A stretch of DNA of 64,000 bases from assembly GCF_000368765.1 (NCBI RefSeq), contig NZ_KB849659.1:51028-115027 (forward strand), written 5' to 3'. Positions 54,572 through 63,670 of this stretch are shown piece by piece (within the stretch, counting starts at the first letter, position 1; each line of letters opens with the position of its first letter). The stretch is from Acinetobacter junii CIP 64.5 (lineage in GTDB: Bacteria > Pseudomonadota > Gammaproteobacteria > Pseudomonadales > Moraxellaceae). The notes beneath the pieces were generated by a model. The model had not been told where the DNA came from and did not search any database. It saw nothing but the letters and a program-made list of their open reading frames with translations. Both the position numbers and the translations under genes were made by a program.

Positions 54572-55360
54572 TTGTCTGATTTCATTCAGTTAGAATATCT
54601 ACAAGAAAAATTACAGCAACTTTTAGCGGAATCATTATTTGCAATCTATCTTTATGGTTCAGCTGTTGATGGTGGCTTAGGGCCAGAAAGTGACCTTGAT
54701 GTTCTGGTCGTGGTTACTCAACCATTAACATCTGCTTTACGCGAGCAGCTTGCACGAGAATTACTAAAAATTTCACAGCCTGTTGGGGAATTACAAAGAC
54801 CATTAGAAGTTACTATTTTATTAAAAGATGAGATTCAGTCTGGAAATTATCCTTTAAGTTATGAAATGCAGTTTGGTGAATGGCTACGTGAAGAACTTAA
54901 AGAAGGTGGAACATTAAGTTCGCAGAAAGACCCAGATATTAGTATATTGCTTAGAAAAGCGAGATCTCATCATACAGTTTTATTTGGTCCAGCTCTAAAC
55001 CAATGGGCACCTGAAATTTCTGATCAAGAACTATGGCAAGCAATGTCTGATACTTATCCCGAAATTGTAGCTCATTGGGATGAGGATGCAGATGAAAGAA
55101 ACCAGATTTTAGCTTTATGCCGGATCTATTTTAGTTTAGTCATGAAGGATATTGCTTCAAAAGGCAATGCAGCTCGATGGGTTATGCCTCAGCTTCCTCC
55201 TGAGCAGAAATTCGTATTGCAGCGGCTTATACAGGAATATAGAGGGGAAATCGGCAAGCAAAATTGGCAAGAGGAACATTATGCTTTGCAGCCTATTGTT
55301 AATTTTCTGAGTTCAAAAATTGAAGAGCAGTTTGAGCAGAAAAGAAATTTGATCACATAA
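54572..55360 (+). CDS. Aminoglycoside nucleotidyltransferase ANT(3'')-II type
   Basis: A 262-residue enzyme that adenylylates streptomycin (3'') and spectinomycin (9). The nucleotidyltransferase motif is GS(29-30)-x10-DLD (41-43), and the catalytic-base region RPLEVTILLK matches AadA. Its position on the chromosome after guaA, without integron attC or IS, fits the intrinsic Acinetobacter ANT(3'')-II family rather than a cassette-borne aadA. The start is TTG, preceded by a near-perfect Shine-Dalgarno (AAGGAGGTGA at 54559-54568). A terminator hairpin follows. Phenotype must be tested. Confidence 0.9.
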   Translation: MSDFIQLEYLQEKLQQLLAESLFAIYLYGSAVDGGLGPESDLDVLVVVTQPLTSALREQLARELLKISQPVGELQRPLEVTILLKDEIQSGNYPLSYEMQFGEWLREELKEGGTLSSQKDPDISILLRKARSHHTVLFGPALNQWAPEISDQELWQAMSDTYPEIVAHWDEDADERNQILALCRIYFSLVMKDIASKGNAARWVMPQLPPEQKFVLQRLIQEYRGEIGKQNWQEEHYALQPIVNFLSSKIEEQFEQKRNLIT

Positions 55361-55414
55361 TAATTTTTTAGATTCTGGCTTTTTTTACCGACTTTACTAA
55401 ACATACGGCTATAT

Positions 55415-55440
55415 AAGAGTGCTTAAGCACTCTTTTTTTA
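55415..55440 (+). terminator. Terminator after the ANT(3'')-II gene
   Basis: 20-bp palindrome at 55415-55434 (AAGAGTGCTTAAGCACTCTT) followed by a long T-run. Confidence 0.9.
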
Positions 55441-55528
55441 TTACTTAGTGTTTAAAGAAAATAATATTAATTTTAATAATTATCAAAGTAATAGGTTGGA
55501 GTTTATTACTTTTTCTTGATAAAAGATA

Positions 55529-55548
55529 TATTAAGATATATCTTAATA
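55529..55548. promoter_or_regulatory. Operator-like palindrome upstream of the PadR gene
   Basis: A perfect 20-bp palindrome with core TTAAGATATATCTTAA (55531-55546). It overlaps a likely promoter, TTGATA (55516-55521), 17 nt, TATCTT (55539-55544), that serves the PadR-type gene. PadR proteins usually repress their own promoter by binding such palindromes. A direct copy of AAGATATAT lies just before it. Confidence 0.7.
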
Positions 55549-55582
55549 GTTATAAATTGTGCGTATTAGAGAACCTCCAAAG

Positions 55583-56110
55583 ATGAGACAACAATCACAA
55601 CATCATTATGCTGAACATAATGACCATCATCACGGCCATCACCGTTCGGGGCGTCGTGGGAGACTTTTTGAAGCTGGACGTATGAAACTTTTAGTCCTTC
55701 ATCTTATTCAGCAAAGTCCTAAGCATGGTTATGAAATTATTAAAGAAATAAGTGATTTGGTAGGCGATGGCTATACGCCAAGTGCAGGAACAATCTATCC
55801 GACTTTAACTAGCCTGGAAGAAATGAACCTCATTAACTTGCTAGATGTAGAGCGTAAACAATATCAAATTACGGAATTTGGGGAAGCTTATTTAAATGAA
55901 CACCAAGACAAGCTAAGTGGGTTGTTAGAGAAATTGCGTTTGAGACGTGAAATTCACAGTAATGATCAATTAATCGAAATTCACCGTGCCATGGAAAACT
56001 TAAAAACAGCTTTACGTTTGAAATTGAATACCACTGAGTTGAAGCAAGAGCAGATCTATCAAATTGCTGAAAAAATTGATCAGGCTGCTGTTGCGATTGG
56101 GCGCCTATAG
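55583..56110 (+). CDS. PadR-family transcriptional regulator
   Basis: A 175-residue winged-helix regulator. The N-terminus is His-rich (HHYAEHNDHHHGHHRSGRRG), as in several PadR proteins that respond to metals or oxidants. The PadR domain follows: MKLLVLHLIQQSPKHGYEII, then DGYTPSAGTIYPTLTSLEEM. A C-terminal helical dimerisation part ends the protein. ATG at 55583 is preferred over the GTG at 55559. It is preceded by a perfect palindrome over its own promoter. Likely regulated genes are its downstream neighbours, DUF3861 and perhaps pirin. Confidence 0.9.
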   Translation: MRQQSQHHYAEHNDHHHGHHRSGRRGRLFEAGRMKLLVLHLIQQSPKHGYEIIKEISDLVGDGYTPSAGTIYPTLTSLEEMNLINLLDVERKQYQITEFGEAYLNEHQDKLSGLLEKLRLRREIHSNDQLIEIHRAMENLKTALRLKLNTTELKQEQIYQIAEKIDQAAVAIGRL

Positions 56111-56170
56111 GTGGGTCTTAAACAGGTTGAAATTATCTAAAAACTATCAACTTTAATAGAGGGTTTATGT

Positions 56171-56476
56171 ATGAAACAGCATCAATATCACGTTACGGTA
56201 CAACATTTAAAAGATGCCAAAGGGGAAGTTTCTACTTATACGGAAAGGTTCGAGTTCTATACTGGTAATCATGACGATATTTTTGAGATTGTTGAAAAGT
56301 TAAAGAAAGCAGAATTTTTTGATGATCAAACCACAAAGTCTTTTGCAGTCGGTCTAAAGTTATTTAGTGAAGTCATGTTAGAGAATCGAGACCATCCATT
56401 GTTTCAAGAATTCTTGCCACAGTTTGGACAATTTATGAAAAATTTAAAACAACAAGTTAAGACCCAATCACCTTAA
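56171..56476 (+). CDS. DUF3861 family protein
   Basis: A 101-residue soluble protein matching DUF3861, with HQYHVTVQHLKDAKGEVSTY and FAVGLKLFSEVMLENRDHPL as typical regions. The family often lies beside PadR-type regulators or oxidoreductases, and its function is unknown. It starts 60 nt after PadR, likely on the same transcript. AGAGGG precedes the ATG. Confidence 0.8.
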   Translation: MKQHQYHVTVQHLKDAKGEVSTYTERFEFYTGNHDDIFEIVEKLKKAEFFDDQTTKSFAVGLKLFSEVMLENRDHPLFQEFLPQFGQFMKNLKQQVKTQSP

Positions 56477-56632
56477 GTTGGCCATATCCCTTTAGATTTT
56501 CGATTATTAAAAATTGATTGTCTCATTCATAGCACCCTGTGTATTACTAAAAGACTATATTGAATAATGAGTGTATTGTTAAGATCAGTATAACGACTCA
56601 TTGCACAAGCATAGGTAAAAGAGAGTAATATC

Positions 56633-57580
56633 ATGAGCAATAATAACGATTACGATATTTCGGATTCAAAGGATTGCGAAAAATTTGCCAATCAATTTAT
56701 TCAGGAATTTCCAATTCGCTCTGCCGAAATTGGACAGGGGACGGTGATTAAGCGGGCTTTACCTAGTCGACAAAAACGAATGATTGGGGCATGGTGCTTT
56801 TTAGATCATGCAGGACCAGTAACATTTCCTGCCGGCAATGGTTTGGATGTAGGACCTCATCCACATATTGGTTTGCAAACCTTCACTTGGATGATTGAAG
56901 GGACCATGATGCATACAGATAGTTTAGGGTCAAAGCAATTAATTCGTCCTAAACAAGTTAATTTAATGACAGCGGGACATGGTATTTCTCATACCGAGGT
57001 TGCACCTGATACTGAAACTCAAATGCATGCGGCACAGCTCTGGATCGCATTACCGGACCATAAGCGCAACATGGATCCGAAATTTGAACATTATCCCGAT
57101 CTTCCTGTTGTTGAAAAAGACGGTCTGGAATTTACTGTACTGGTGGGTGAATATTTAGAGACGACTTCTCCAGTTGTGGTTCATACACCGTTAGTAGGGG
57201 TTGATCTCATTGCTACCCAAGATACTAAAACACGTATACCACTTAATCCAGCATTTGAATATGCTTTCATGGCGCTTGATGGCAAAGCTCGTGTGAACGG
57301 ACATGAATTAACTGCTGATAATATGGTGGTTTTAGAAACAGGTTTGACGGAAATCGAAGTTGAAATCAAATCTGGTAATCGAGTGCTTCTCATTGGCGGT
57401 GAACCTTTTGAATCACCTATTTTGTTGTGGTGGAACTTCGTAGGACGCACGATGGAAGACTTGCAGCAAGCACGTGAAGACTGGATTAACCATGATGCAC
57501 GCTTTGGTGAGATTCCAGATTATCAAGGCAAACGCTTGGAAGCACCAACGCTACCTGATCAAATGAGGGCTTCAAAATGA
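56633..57580 (+). CDS. Pirin-family protein
   Basis: A 315-residue bicupin protein. The pirin metal-binding residues lie in DVGPHPHIGLQTFTWMIEG and MTAGHGISHTEV (His, His, His and Glu). The C-terminal half (pirin_C) spans about residues 190-290. Bacterial pirins are iron-bound quercetinase-like or redox-responsive proteins. AAAGAGAG precedes the ATG. Its stop overlaps the OsmC start (ATGA at 57577), so the two genes are translationally coupled. Confidence 0.94.
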   Translation: MSNNNDYDISDSKDCEKFANQFIQEFPIRSAEIGQGTVIKRALPSRQKRMIGAWCFLDHAGPVTFPAGNGLDVGPHPHIGLQTFTWMIEGTMMHTDSLGSKQLIRPKQVNLMTAGHGISHTEVAPDTETQMHAAQLWIALPDHKRNMDPKFEHYPDLPVVEKDGLEFTVLVGEYLETTSPVVVHTPLVGVDLIATQDTKTRIPLNPAFEYAFMALDGKARVNGHELTADNMVVLETGLTEIEVEIKSGNRVLLIGGEPFESPILLWWNFVGRTMEDLQQAREDWINHDARFGEIPDYQGKRLEAPTLPDQMRASK

Positions 57581-57975
57581 GTGTTATCGCAAGTGTAAAA
57601 GTTCTAACTTTACCTGAACCGTAGAAAGGGGAAGTGACTAGTGGAACGCATCAATTTTTGACAGATAAGCCTGAATCTTTCGGTGGACATGACACAGGTC
57701 CCGCACCATATGATTTTCTTACAGCTAGCCTAGCATCATGTACCATGATTACATTGCGCATGTATGCTCAACATAAAGAAATAGACTTAGGTGAGTTTAC
57801 TGTTGAGGTGGATTTTCATACTAATCGTGAACAACAGGAGCGAATTAAACGTCGTGTCACCTTTAAGCAACCTGTTTCACCAGAGCTAAAAGAAAAACTT
57901 CTCAATGTCTGCAGCAAGACACCTGTCACTAAAACTTTGTTACGCAGTTTAGACATTCAGACCGTGATTCTTTAA
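57577..57975 (+). pseudogene. OsmC-family peroxide-reactive protein interrupted by an in-frame stop
   Basis: Translation from ATG 57577 gives MSVIASVKVLTLPEP, then TAG at 57622-57624, then in the same frame KGEVTSGTHQFLTDKPESFG and the rest of an OsmC domain to 57975. Both OsmC cysteines are present downstream (ASCTMITLR and LNVCSKTPVTK). An intact version would have 132 residues, normal for small OsmC proteins. The stop at codon 16 probably replaces a Tyr codon. A GTG at 57634 with AAAGGGGAA before it could permit reinitiation and an N-truncated product. It overlaps the pirin gene by 4 nt. Confidence 0.82.
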
Positions 57976-58016
57976 GGCTTTAGTGCTATTGTGCTTGGGC
58001 AAAACATAATTCTAAA

Positions 58017-58051
58017 CGCAACTGTTAGAGGGATAAAAAACAACAGTTGCG
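58017..58051 (+). repeat. Inverted repeat upstream of the GST gene
   Basis: Perfect 10-bp arms CGCAACTGTT (58017-58026) and AACAGTTGCG (58042-58051), 15-nt loop, without a T-run, 21 bp before the GST start codon. It could be an operator or leader hairpin. Confidence 0.5.
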
Positions 58052-58072
58052 TAGCACAAGCAGGCACACAAA

Positions 58073-58726
58073 ATGATTACCTTACATTATCTGCAATGCT
58101 CCCGTTCGTTTCGAATACTGTGGGCATTAGAGGAGCTTGGTGTGGACTACCAAGTAGAGTTTTATCAAAGGTCAGCCAGTTACGCAGCACCAGAAATCCT
58201 TAAAAACATACATCCTCTCGGCAAAGCACCTATCTTGGTAGATGATGGTGATGTGATTGTTGAATCGGCAGTGATTTTGGATTATTTGCAGCAACAATAT
58301 GATCGACTTCAGCAGTTCAAACCCCAACAAGCGAAAGATCAAAGACAATATGACTATTGGATGCATTATGCGGAAGGGTCTTTGATGCCGCTTTTGGTGA
58401 TGACTTTAGTCATGAACAATGTCAGTAAGCATGTACCGTGGGTGATTCGTCCAATTGCCGAGAAAATCACAGATGGCGTAAAAGGTGGTTTTATTCGTCC
58501 TCGTGTAAAAGAACATATTCTGTATTTAGAACAATATCTGTCTGAGCATGATTATTTTGCAGGTGAGTTTTCATTTGCTGATATTCAAATGGCGTTCCCA
58601 TTGATTGCGTTACAAAAACGTCTACATGGGAAATACCCAAATATTCAAGCCTTTGTACAGCGAATACAAGAGCGCGCGGCATTTCAACGTGCTGAACAGA
58701 AAAGTTTAGAATCTGAGTGTGGCTAG
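58073..58726 (+). CDS. Glutathione S-transferase
   Basis: A 217-residue cytosolic GST. The thioredoxin-like N-terminal domain has LHYLQCSRSFRILWALEELG, with the Ser/Arg of a bacterial GST active site, the cis-Pro in LGKAPILVDD and the glutathione-binding VIVESAVILDYL. The helical C-terminal domain ends with FSFADIQMAFPLIAL. It follows the broken OsmC gene and precedes a terminator. Substrate unknown; detoxification is the usual role. Confidence 0.93.
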   Translation: MITLHYLQCSRSFRILWALEELGVDYQVEFYQRSASYAAPEILKNIHPLGKAPILVDDGDVIVESAVILDYLQQQYDRLQQFKPQQAKDQRQYDYWMHYAEGSLMPLLVMTLVMNNVSKHVPWVIRPIAEKITDGVKGGFIRPRVKEHILYLEQYLSEHDYFAGEFSFADIQMAFPLIALQKRLHGKYPNIQAFVQRIQERAAFQRAEQKSLESECG

Positions 58727-58750
58727 TTCAAATCATCTTGCTTTAAATAA

Positions 58751-58780
58751 AAAAGGAACGATCAAGCGTTCCTTTTCTAT
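58751..58780. terminator. Bidirectional terminator between GST and SPOR genes
   Basis: Perfect 10-bp stem AAAAGGAACG (58751-58760) / CGTTCCTTTT (58767-58776) with a 6-nt loop. It lies between convergent genes. Confidence 0.9.
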
Positions 58781-58795
58781 TTGATATTTTGCCGA

Positions 58796-59404
58796 TCAAC
58801 GTTTGATGACAATCGAATCAATACCACTATTTTGAAGTGTTTGTTGTGCTGCTAAAGCGGCATCTTGGCTATCGTATGGTCCTGAAAAAACACGATACCA
58901 TGTTTGACCATTTTCAACAGTTTTGACTACATCTGCCGATAAACCATTTAAAATAATTTCGGCACGTCGTGCATCGGCACTATCAGGATCTGGATAGCTT
59001 CTCACTTGTAAAATATAAGTGGCTTGAGCAGGAGCTGTTTGCTCACTTGGCGTAATTCCTCCTGACGCATCAGCGTTTGTCGTCTCTGCGGCTGGGGATT
59101 CAATAATCACGACATTACCTTGCTGTTTGGTTTCAGGAACAGCTTGTTCAGGAATTGGCGTGACTTGTTGTTGAGGGAGCAGATCATAGAAGCGATAGTC
59201 TTTGTTGGTATCTTCTTCTTGATAATGCTCTGATGTCACCTGGTTTTTAGCAGGTACAGGTTGCCATGGTTTCCATAGCATCAACATAACCGCAACACAT
59301 AGAATCGCCAAAATGGCTACAAGCATACCGAGCCACTTGGGTATGAGTGGTTTTTTGGGTTTATTTGGTCGTTCAGATACACCACGTTGCGTTTTTCCAA
59401 ACAC
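58796..59404 (-). CDS. SPOR-domain membrane protein (FtsN-like)
   Basis: A 202-residue protein with a short basic cytoplasmic N-terminus, one membrane helix (WLGMLVAILAILCVAVMLML, about residues 24-43), a low-complexity periplasmic linker and a C-terminal SPOR domain (YILQVRSYPDPDSADARRAE, then QTWYRVFSGPYDSQDAALAA). SPOR domains bind denuded septal peptidoglycan. In Pseudomonas an FtsN-like SPOR gene follows argS in the same way, so a cell-division role is likely but the identity with FtsN is inferred. Confidence 0.88.
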   Translation of the reverse strand: MFGKTQRGVSERPNKPKKPLIPKWLGMLVAILAILCVAVMLMLWKPWQPVPAKNQVTSEHYQEEDTNKDYRFYDLLPQQQVTPIPEQAVPETKQQGNVVIIESPAAETTNADASGGITPSEQTAPAQATYILQVRSYPDPDSADARRAEIILNGLSADVVKTVENGQTWYRVFSGPYDSQDAALAAQQTLQNSGIDSIVIKR

Positions 59405-59589
59405 CTGAAATTCCTCTTGATCCTATTATGTTATTTGTAACGTGAATCATTGAATAAACAAAGCATTATGTTCAAAAATAATGCGTTATTCACCTTATTA
59501 TTTATCAGATAAAACCTAAGATAGTGTTTTTTTCTGTAAAGTGAATATGAATCTCTCATTTCTTAAACTTAAACGATATAAATAATAAA

Positions 59590-59613
59590 GCAAGCAAAGC
59601 GAACTTTGCTTGC
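59590..59613. terminator. Terminator after argS
   Basis: GCAAGCAAAG (59590-59599) and CTTTGCTTGC (59604-59613) form a perfect stem with a 4-nt loop. On the minus strand it is followed by a T-rich stretch. It lies in the 235-bp gap between argS and the SPOR gene, implying separate transcription of the latter. Confidence 0.8.
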
Positions 59614-59639
59614 ATCTATTAATTATAACGTTGTTTAGA

Positions 59640-61439
59640 TTACATTGAGTCTGGTGCAGATACGCCCAATAACTCTAAACCATTACGTAACACTTGCTGT
59701 ACATTCGTTGAGAGCAGTAAGCGTGCTTGAGACAATGAGGTATTTGTTTCATCTACAAATTTCACACCATCTTGTGCATACCAACCATGGAATAGTGCAG
59801 CCAAATCTTTGAGATAGTTACCAATTTGATGTGGTTCGCAAACATTTGCAGCTCGTATAACAATTTCAGGATAAGCTGCTAATTTTGCAAGTATTTCTGT
59901 TTCTGTCTCTAAGGTTAATAGATCAGCAAACTGTCGTGCATTCGTAGCGTCAAATACAATGCCTTTTTCTTTAGCACGATTGACAATACTGTTTACACGC
60001 GCATGCGCATATTGGATGTAATACACCGCATTGTCTTTGCTTTGCGAAACCGCGAGGTCTAAGTCAAAATCAATGTGTTGCTCAGATTTACGCATCACGT
60101 AATAGAAGCGTGCCGCATCATTACCAACTTCTTTACGTAGATCACGCAATGTGACGAACTGACCTGAACGAGATGACATTTGTACCATCTCACCGCCACG
60201 CCACAAACTCACGAACTGAACTAAAAGTACAGTCAATTTCTTCGAGTCATAGCCCATCGCGTCAATTGCTGCTTTGACACGTGAGATATAACCATGATGG
60301 TCTGAACCCCAAATATCAATTAAGTCAGTATAACCACGTTGTAATTTATTCAAATGATAAGCAATGTCGGATGCAAAATAAGTGGTTTGACCGTTACGAC
60401 GTTTCACAACACGATCTTTTTCATCACCAAATTCAGTTGATTTAAACCAGATATTGCCATCTTTTTCGTATAGGAAACCGCGTTGATCAAGTGTTGCAAG
60501 TGCTTCATCAATTTTATCAGCCAATGATGCTTCACTAAACCATTGATCAAAGGTCACACCAAAGTCTGCGAGGTCGTCTTTAATATCATCTAAAATGGCA
60601 AGCAAAGCCGCTTGGTGGAAAACGCGATAGCCTTCACCTAAATGTTTTTGAGAATTCGAAATTAAACCATCAATATGCTTTTCTTTATCCCCAGAGAGCA
60701 CAACTTTGTTGCCATCAGCGTCTAATTCTTCTGCATATTGAACGTCTTCTGGTACATCTTTGTAGATATCTGCAACTGGACGAACATAAGCATCACCATC
60801 TTGATCAATGATGCTTTGTGCGATTTCTTTCACGTAGTCGCCTTGGTAGGCATTCTTAGGGAAAACAAGAGTTTGACCTGTTAACTCTAAATAGCGCAAA
60901 TAAGTAGAAGTCGCCAAAATATCCATTTGACGGCCAGCATCATTTACATAATATTCGCGATCAACTTTAGCACCTGTCGCTTCAAGCAAGTTTGCAACAG
61001 TCATACCATAAGCAGCCCCGCGGCCATGACCTACGTGTAGGCTAGACGTCGGGTTTGCAGAAACGAATTCAACTTGAATCTTTTTAGCTGCATTTGATTG
61101 GCTACGACCAAAGCTTTCTTTTTGAGCCTGAATCTGGTCAAGAATTGCAAAACGTTGATCTGCATTTAAAAAGAAATTGATAAAACCAGGACCTGCGATT
61201 TCAGCTTTGCTGATGTCTGCAACTTCTGGTAGCGCTGCGAGAATTTTCTCAGCTAAATCGCGTGGTTTCATACCAGCGGCTTTAGAGCCGATCATGGCAA
61301 TATTAGAAGCAAAGTCGCCATGGCTTCGGTCTTTGGTGCGCGTTAAATTGCTTGAATTATTCCAATCCGAAGGAAGCACACCTTCTTGCTGAAGGGTTTG
61401 CACTGCATGGTCGAGAGCTGCTTGTATTGCCGTATTCAT
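59640..61439 (-). CDS. argS: Arginyl-tRNA synthetase
   Basis: Class I aminoacyl-tRNA synthetase, 599 residues, that charges tRNA-Arg. The HIGH-type motif is HVGHGR in NPTSSLHVGHGRGAAYG. The KMSKS-like place is MSSRSGQFVTL, degenerate as usual in ArgRS. The N-terminal additional domain (about 1-110) and the anticodon-binding DALR domain at the C-terminus (LGVSAPDSM end) are present. It is transcribed from the 495-bp AT-rich gap shared with maeA. Confidence 0.97.
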   Translation of the reverse strand: MNTAIQAALDHAVQTLQQEGVLPSDWNNSSNLTRTKDRSHGDFASNIAMIGSKAAGMKPRDLAEKILAALPEVADISKAEIAGPGFINFFLNADQRFAILDQIQAQKESFGRSQSNAAKKIQVEFVSANPTSSLHVGHGRGAAYGMTVANLLEATGAKVDREYYVNDAGRQMDILATSTYLRYLELTGQTLVFPKNAYQGDYVKEIAQSIIDQDGDAYVRPVADIYKDVPEDVQYAEELDADGNKVVLSGDKEKHIDGLISNSQKHLGEGYRVFHQAALLAILDDIKDDLADFGVTFDQWFSEASLADKIDEALATLDQRGFLYEKDGNIWFKSTEFGDEKDRVVKRRNGQTTYFASDIAYHLNKLQRGYTDLIDIWGSDHHGYISRVKAAIDAMGYDSKKLTVLLVQFVSLWRGGEMVQMSSRSGQFVTLRDLRKEVGNDAARFYYVMRKSEQHIDFDLDLAVSQSKDNAVYYIQYAHARVNSIVNRAKEKGIVFDATNARQFADLLTLETETEILAKLAAYPEIVIRAANVCEPHQIGNYLKDLAALFHGWYAQDGVKFVDETNTSLSQARLLLSTNVQQVLRNGLELLGVSAPDSM

Positions 61440-61934
61440 ATCAATCGAAAATAGATGTCGCAGAAAAACGTCAAATATAGCAAATTTCCTATAAGTTAGG
61501 GGAGTGCATTTAACGCTTTCATTTAATTTCTTTCATGAAGTTGCCGAGAACTATTTTTTTCGTAAATATTAAAAAATAAAATTAGTAAAATTCTAAAAAC
61601 AAGTAAATTCAAGCTTTCTATGCAATATTTTTGAAATTATAAGATAGTAAAACACTTGGTATTTTTTATAAAAATGTAAGACAGGGCAAAAATATAAGAT
61701 TCTAAGCCAGATATAGAGTTAAGAAAGAATAGATTTAAAAAGATGAAAAATGTAAGTAATTAATTTTTAATATTAATTTTGTTATATGTTTTTTCTAAAT
61801 AGTATTCAATTTCAATATCACAGTTTAAAATACCTATTTTGTATTAAATAGTCTTAAGCTTACGCATACAACGAGCTTTAGAGAGTGCTGAAACTGTACT
61901 TTTCTGAGTTCTAAGCTGGAAAATGAGATAGGCA
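61440..61934. other. 495-bp AT-rich divergent region between argS and maeA
   Basis: No coding frame, repeat family or RNA gene was recognised. The region must carry the promoters of both genes. Long runs of A and T give many weak -10-like words, so no promoter is called with confidence. AGATAGG shortly before 61935 may act as the maeA ribosome-binding site. Confidence 0.4.
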
Positions 61935-63632
61935 ATGATATCAGGTCACCCAAGTAAACATCCCCTTTATATCCCTTATGCAGGCTATACACTTTTAGAG
62001 TTACCCCTTTTGAATAAAGGGTCCGCTTTCACTCAAGAAGAAAGAAGTAACTTTAACTTACACGGGTTACTTCCACATATTATTGAAACTATCGAAGAGC
62101 AAAGCCAACGCTCTTATCAGCAATATTGTGCTTTCAATGATGATATTAATAAGCACATCTATTTACGTAATATCCAAGATACCAACGAAACTCTGTTCTA
62201 CCACTTAATTGAAAATCATCTTGAAGAGATGATGCCAATTATTTACACGCCAACTGTGGGTGAGGCATGTCAACGTTTCTCTGATATCTATCGCCGTCAT
62301 CGTGGTGTTTTCATTTCATATCCAGATCGTGATGTGATTGATGATATTTTGCAAAACGTTAATAAAAATAATGTCAAAGTCATCGTGATTACAGATGGTG
62401 AACGTATTTTAGGTCTTGGTGACCAAGGCATTGGTGGCATGGGTATTCCAATTGGGAAACTTTCGCTGTATACCGCATGTGGTGGTATTAGCCCTGCTTA
62501 CACATTGCCAATCACAATCGATGTAGGGACGAATAACCCTCAATTATTAAATGACCCAATCTACATGGGATGGCGTCAACCACGTATTAGTGGTGATGAG
62601 TATTATGACTTTGTAGATATGGTGATTGAAGCTGTAAAGCATCGTTGGCCAAAAGCGCTCATCCAGTTTGAAGATTTCGCACAAAAAAATGCGATGCCAC
62701 TTTTAGAAAAATATCGCGATAAAATTTGTTGTTTCAATGATGATATTCAAGGAACAGCAGCGGTTTCTGTTGGTAGTTTAATTGCTGCAAGCCGTGCAGC
62801 AGGTAAACAATTAAAAGACCAAACAATTGCTTTCTTAGGTGCAGGTTCGGCTGGTTGTGGTATTGCAGAGCAAATCGTTGCACAAATGGTTTCAGAAGGT
62901 CTAACCGATGCTGAAGCACGTGCTCGTGTTTACATGGTAGATCGTTTTGGTTTGATCACTGAAAATCAGCCAAACCTATTAGACTTCCAACGTAAGTTAG
63001 CTCAAAAAGCTGAAGTAGTAGACCAATGGGGCAATATTGAAGAAGTGATTTCACTGCTTGATGTTGTTAAAAATGCCAAGCCTACAGTATTAATCGGTGT
63101 TTCTGGTCAGCCGGGCCTATTTACTGAAGAAATCATTAAGACCATGGCTGCCAATTGTGAACGACCAATTGTGATGCCGTTATCTAACCCGACTTCGCGT
63201 GTAGAAGCAGTACCGGCGGATATTGTGGAATGGACTGAAGGTAAAGCATTAATTGCAACGGGTAGCCCATTTGCACCTGTAAATCATCACGGCAAGCTTT
63301 ATAATATTTCGCAGTGCAATAACTCATACATCTTCCCTGGTATTGGTTTAGGTGTAGTAGCATCAGGCGCTAAACGCGTTACAGAAAACATGCTCATGGC
63401 TTCAAGTAGTGCTTTAGCAGACTGTTCACCGTTGCTGAAAGATCCACAAGCGGATTTATTGCCACCTTTAGGTGAAATTCAACAAGTGTCTAAAGTAATT
63501 GCATTTGAAGTGGCAAAAGCTGCAATGGCAGATGGTGTGGCTGTAACCATTAGTGATGATTTATTGCAGCAAAAAATAGAAGAATCTTTCTGGCATCCTG
63601 AATATCGTCGATATAAACGAATTCCGTTTTAA
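61935..63632 (+). CDS. maeA: NAD-dependent malic enzyme (decarboxylating)
   Basis: Oxidatively decarboxylates malate to pyruvate with NAD+. The 565-residue length is that of the large (SfcA/MaeA) type. Motifs are [40 protein letters not shown], the metal-binding [20 protein letters not shown], and the NAD-binding [18 protein letters not shown]. The C-terminal [17 protein letters not shown] is also diagnostic. An IS element lies about 20 bp after its stop and seems to have replaced the terminator arm. Confidence 0.96.
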   Translation: MISGHPSKHPLYIPYAGYTLLELPLLNKGSAFTQEERSNFNLHGLLPHIIETIEEQSQRSYQQYCAFNDDINKHIYLRNIQDTNETLFYHLIENHLEEMMPIIYTPTVGEACQRFSDIYRRHRGVFISYPDRDVIDDILQNVNKNNVKVIVITDGERILGLGDQGIGGMGIPIGKLSLYTACGGISPAYTLPITIDVGTNNPQLLNDPIYMGWRQPRISGDEYYDFVDMVIEAVKHRWPKALIQFEDFAQKNAMPLLEKYRDKICCFNDDIQGTAAVSVGSLIAASRAAGKQLKDQTIAFLGAGSAGCGIAEQIVAQMVSEGLTDAEARARVYMVDRFGLITENQPNLLDFQRKLAQKAEVVDQWGNIEEVISLLDVVKNAKPTVLIGVSGQPGLFTEEIIKTMAANCERPIVMPLSNPTSRVEAVPADIVEWTEGKALIATGSPFAPVNHHGKLYNISQCNNSYIFPGIGLGVVASGAKRVTENMLMASSSALADCSPLLKDPQADLLPPLGEIQQVSKVIAFEVAKAAMADGVAVTISDDLLQQKIEESFWHPEYRRYKRIPF

Positions 63633-63670
63633 ATAAAAAGGAGCGTTACGCCACTACTGTCCCACAAATA

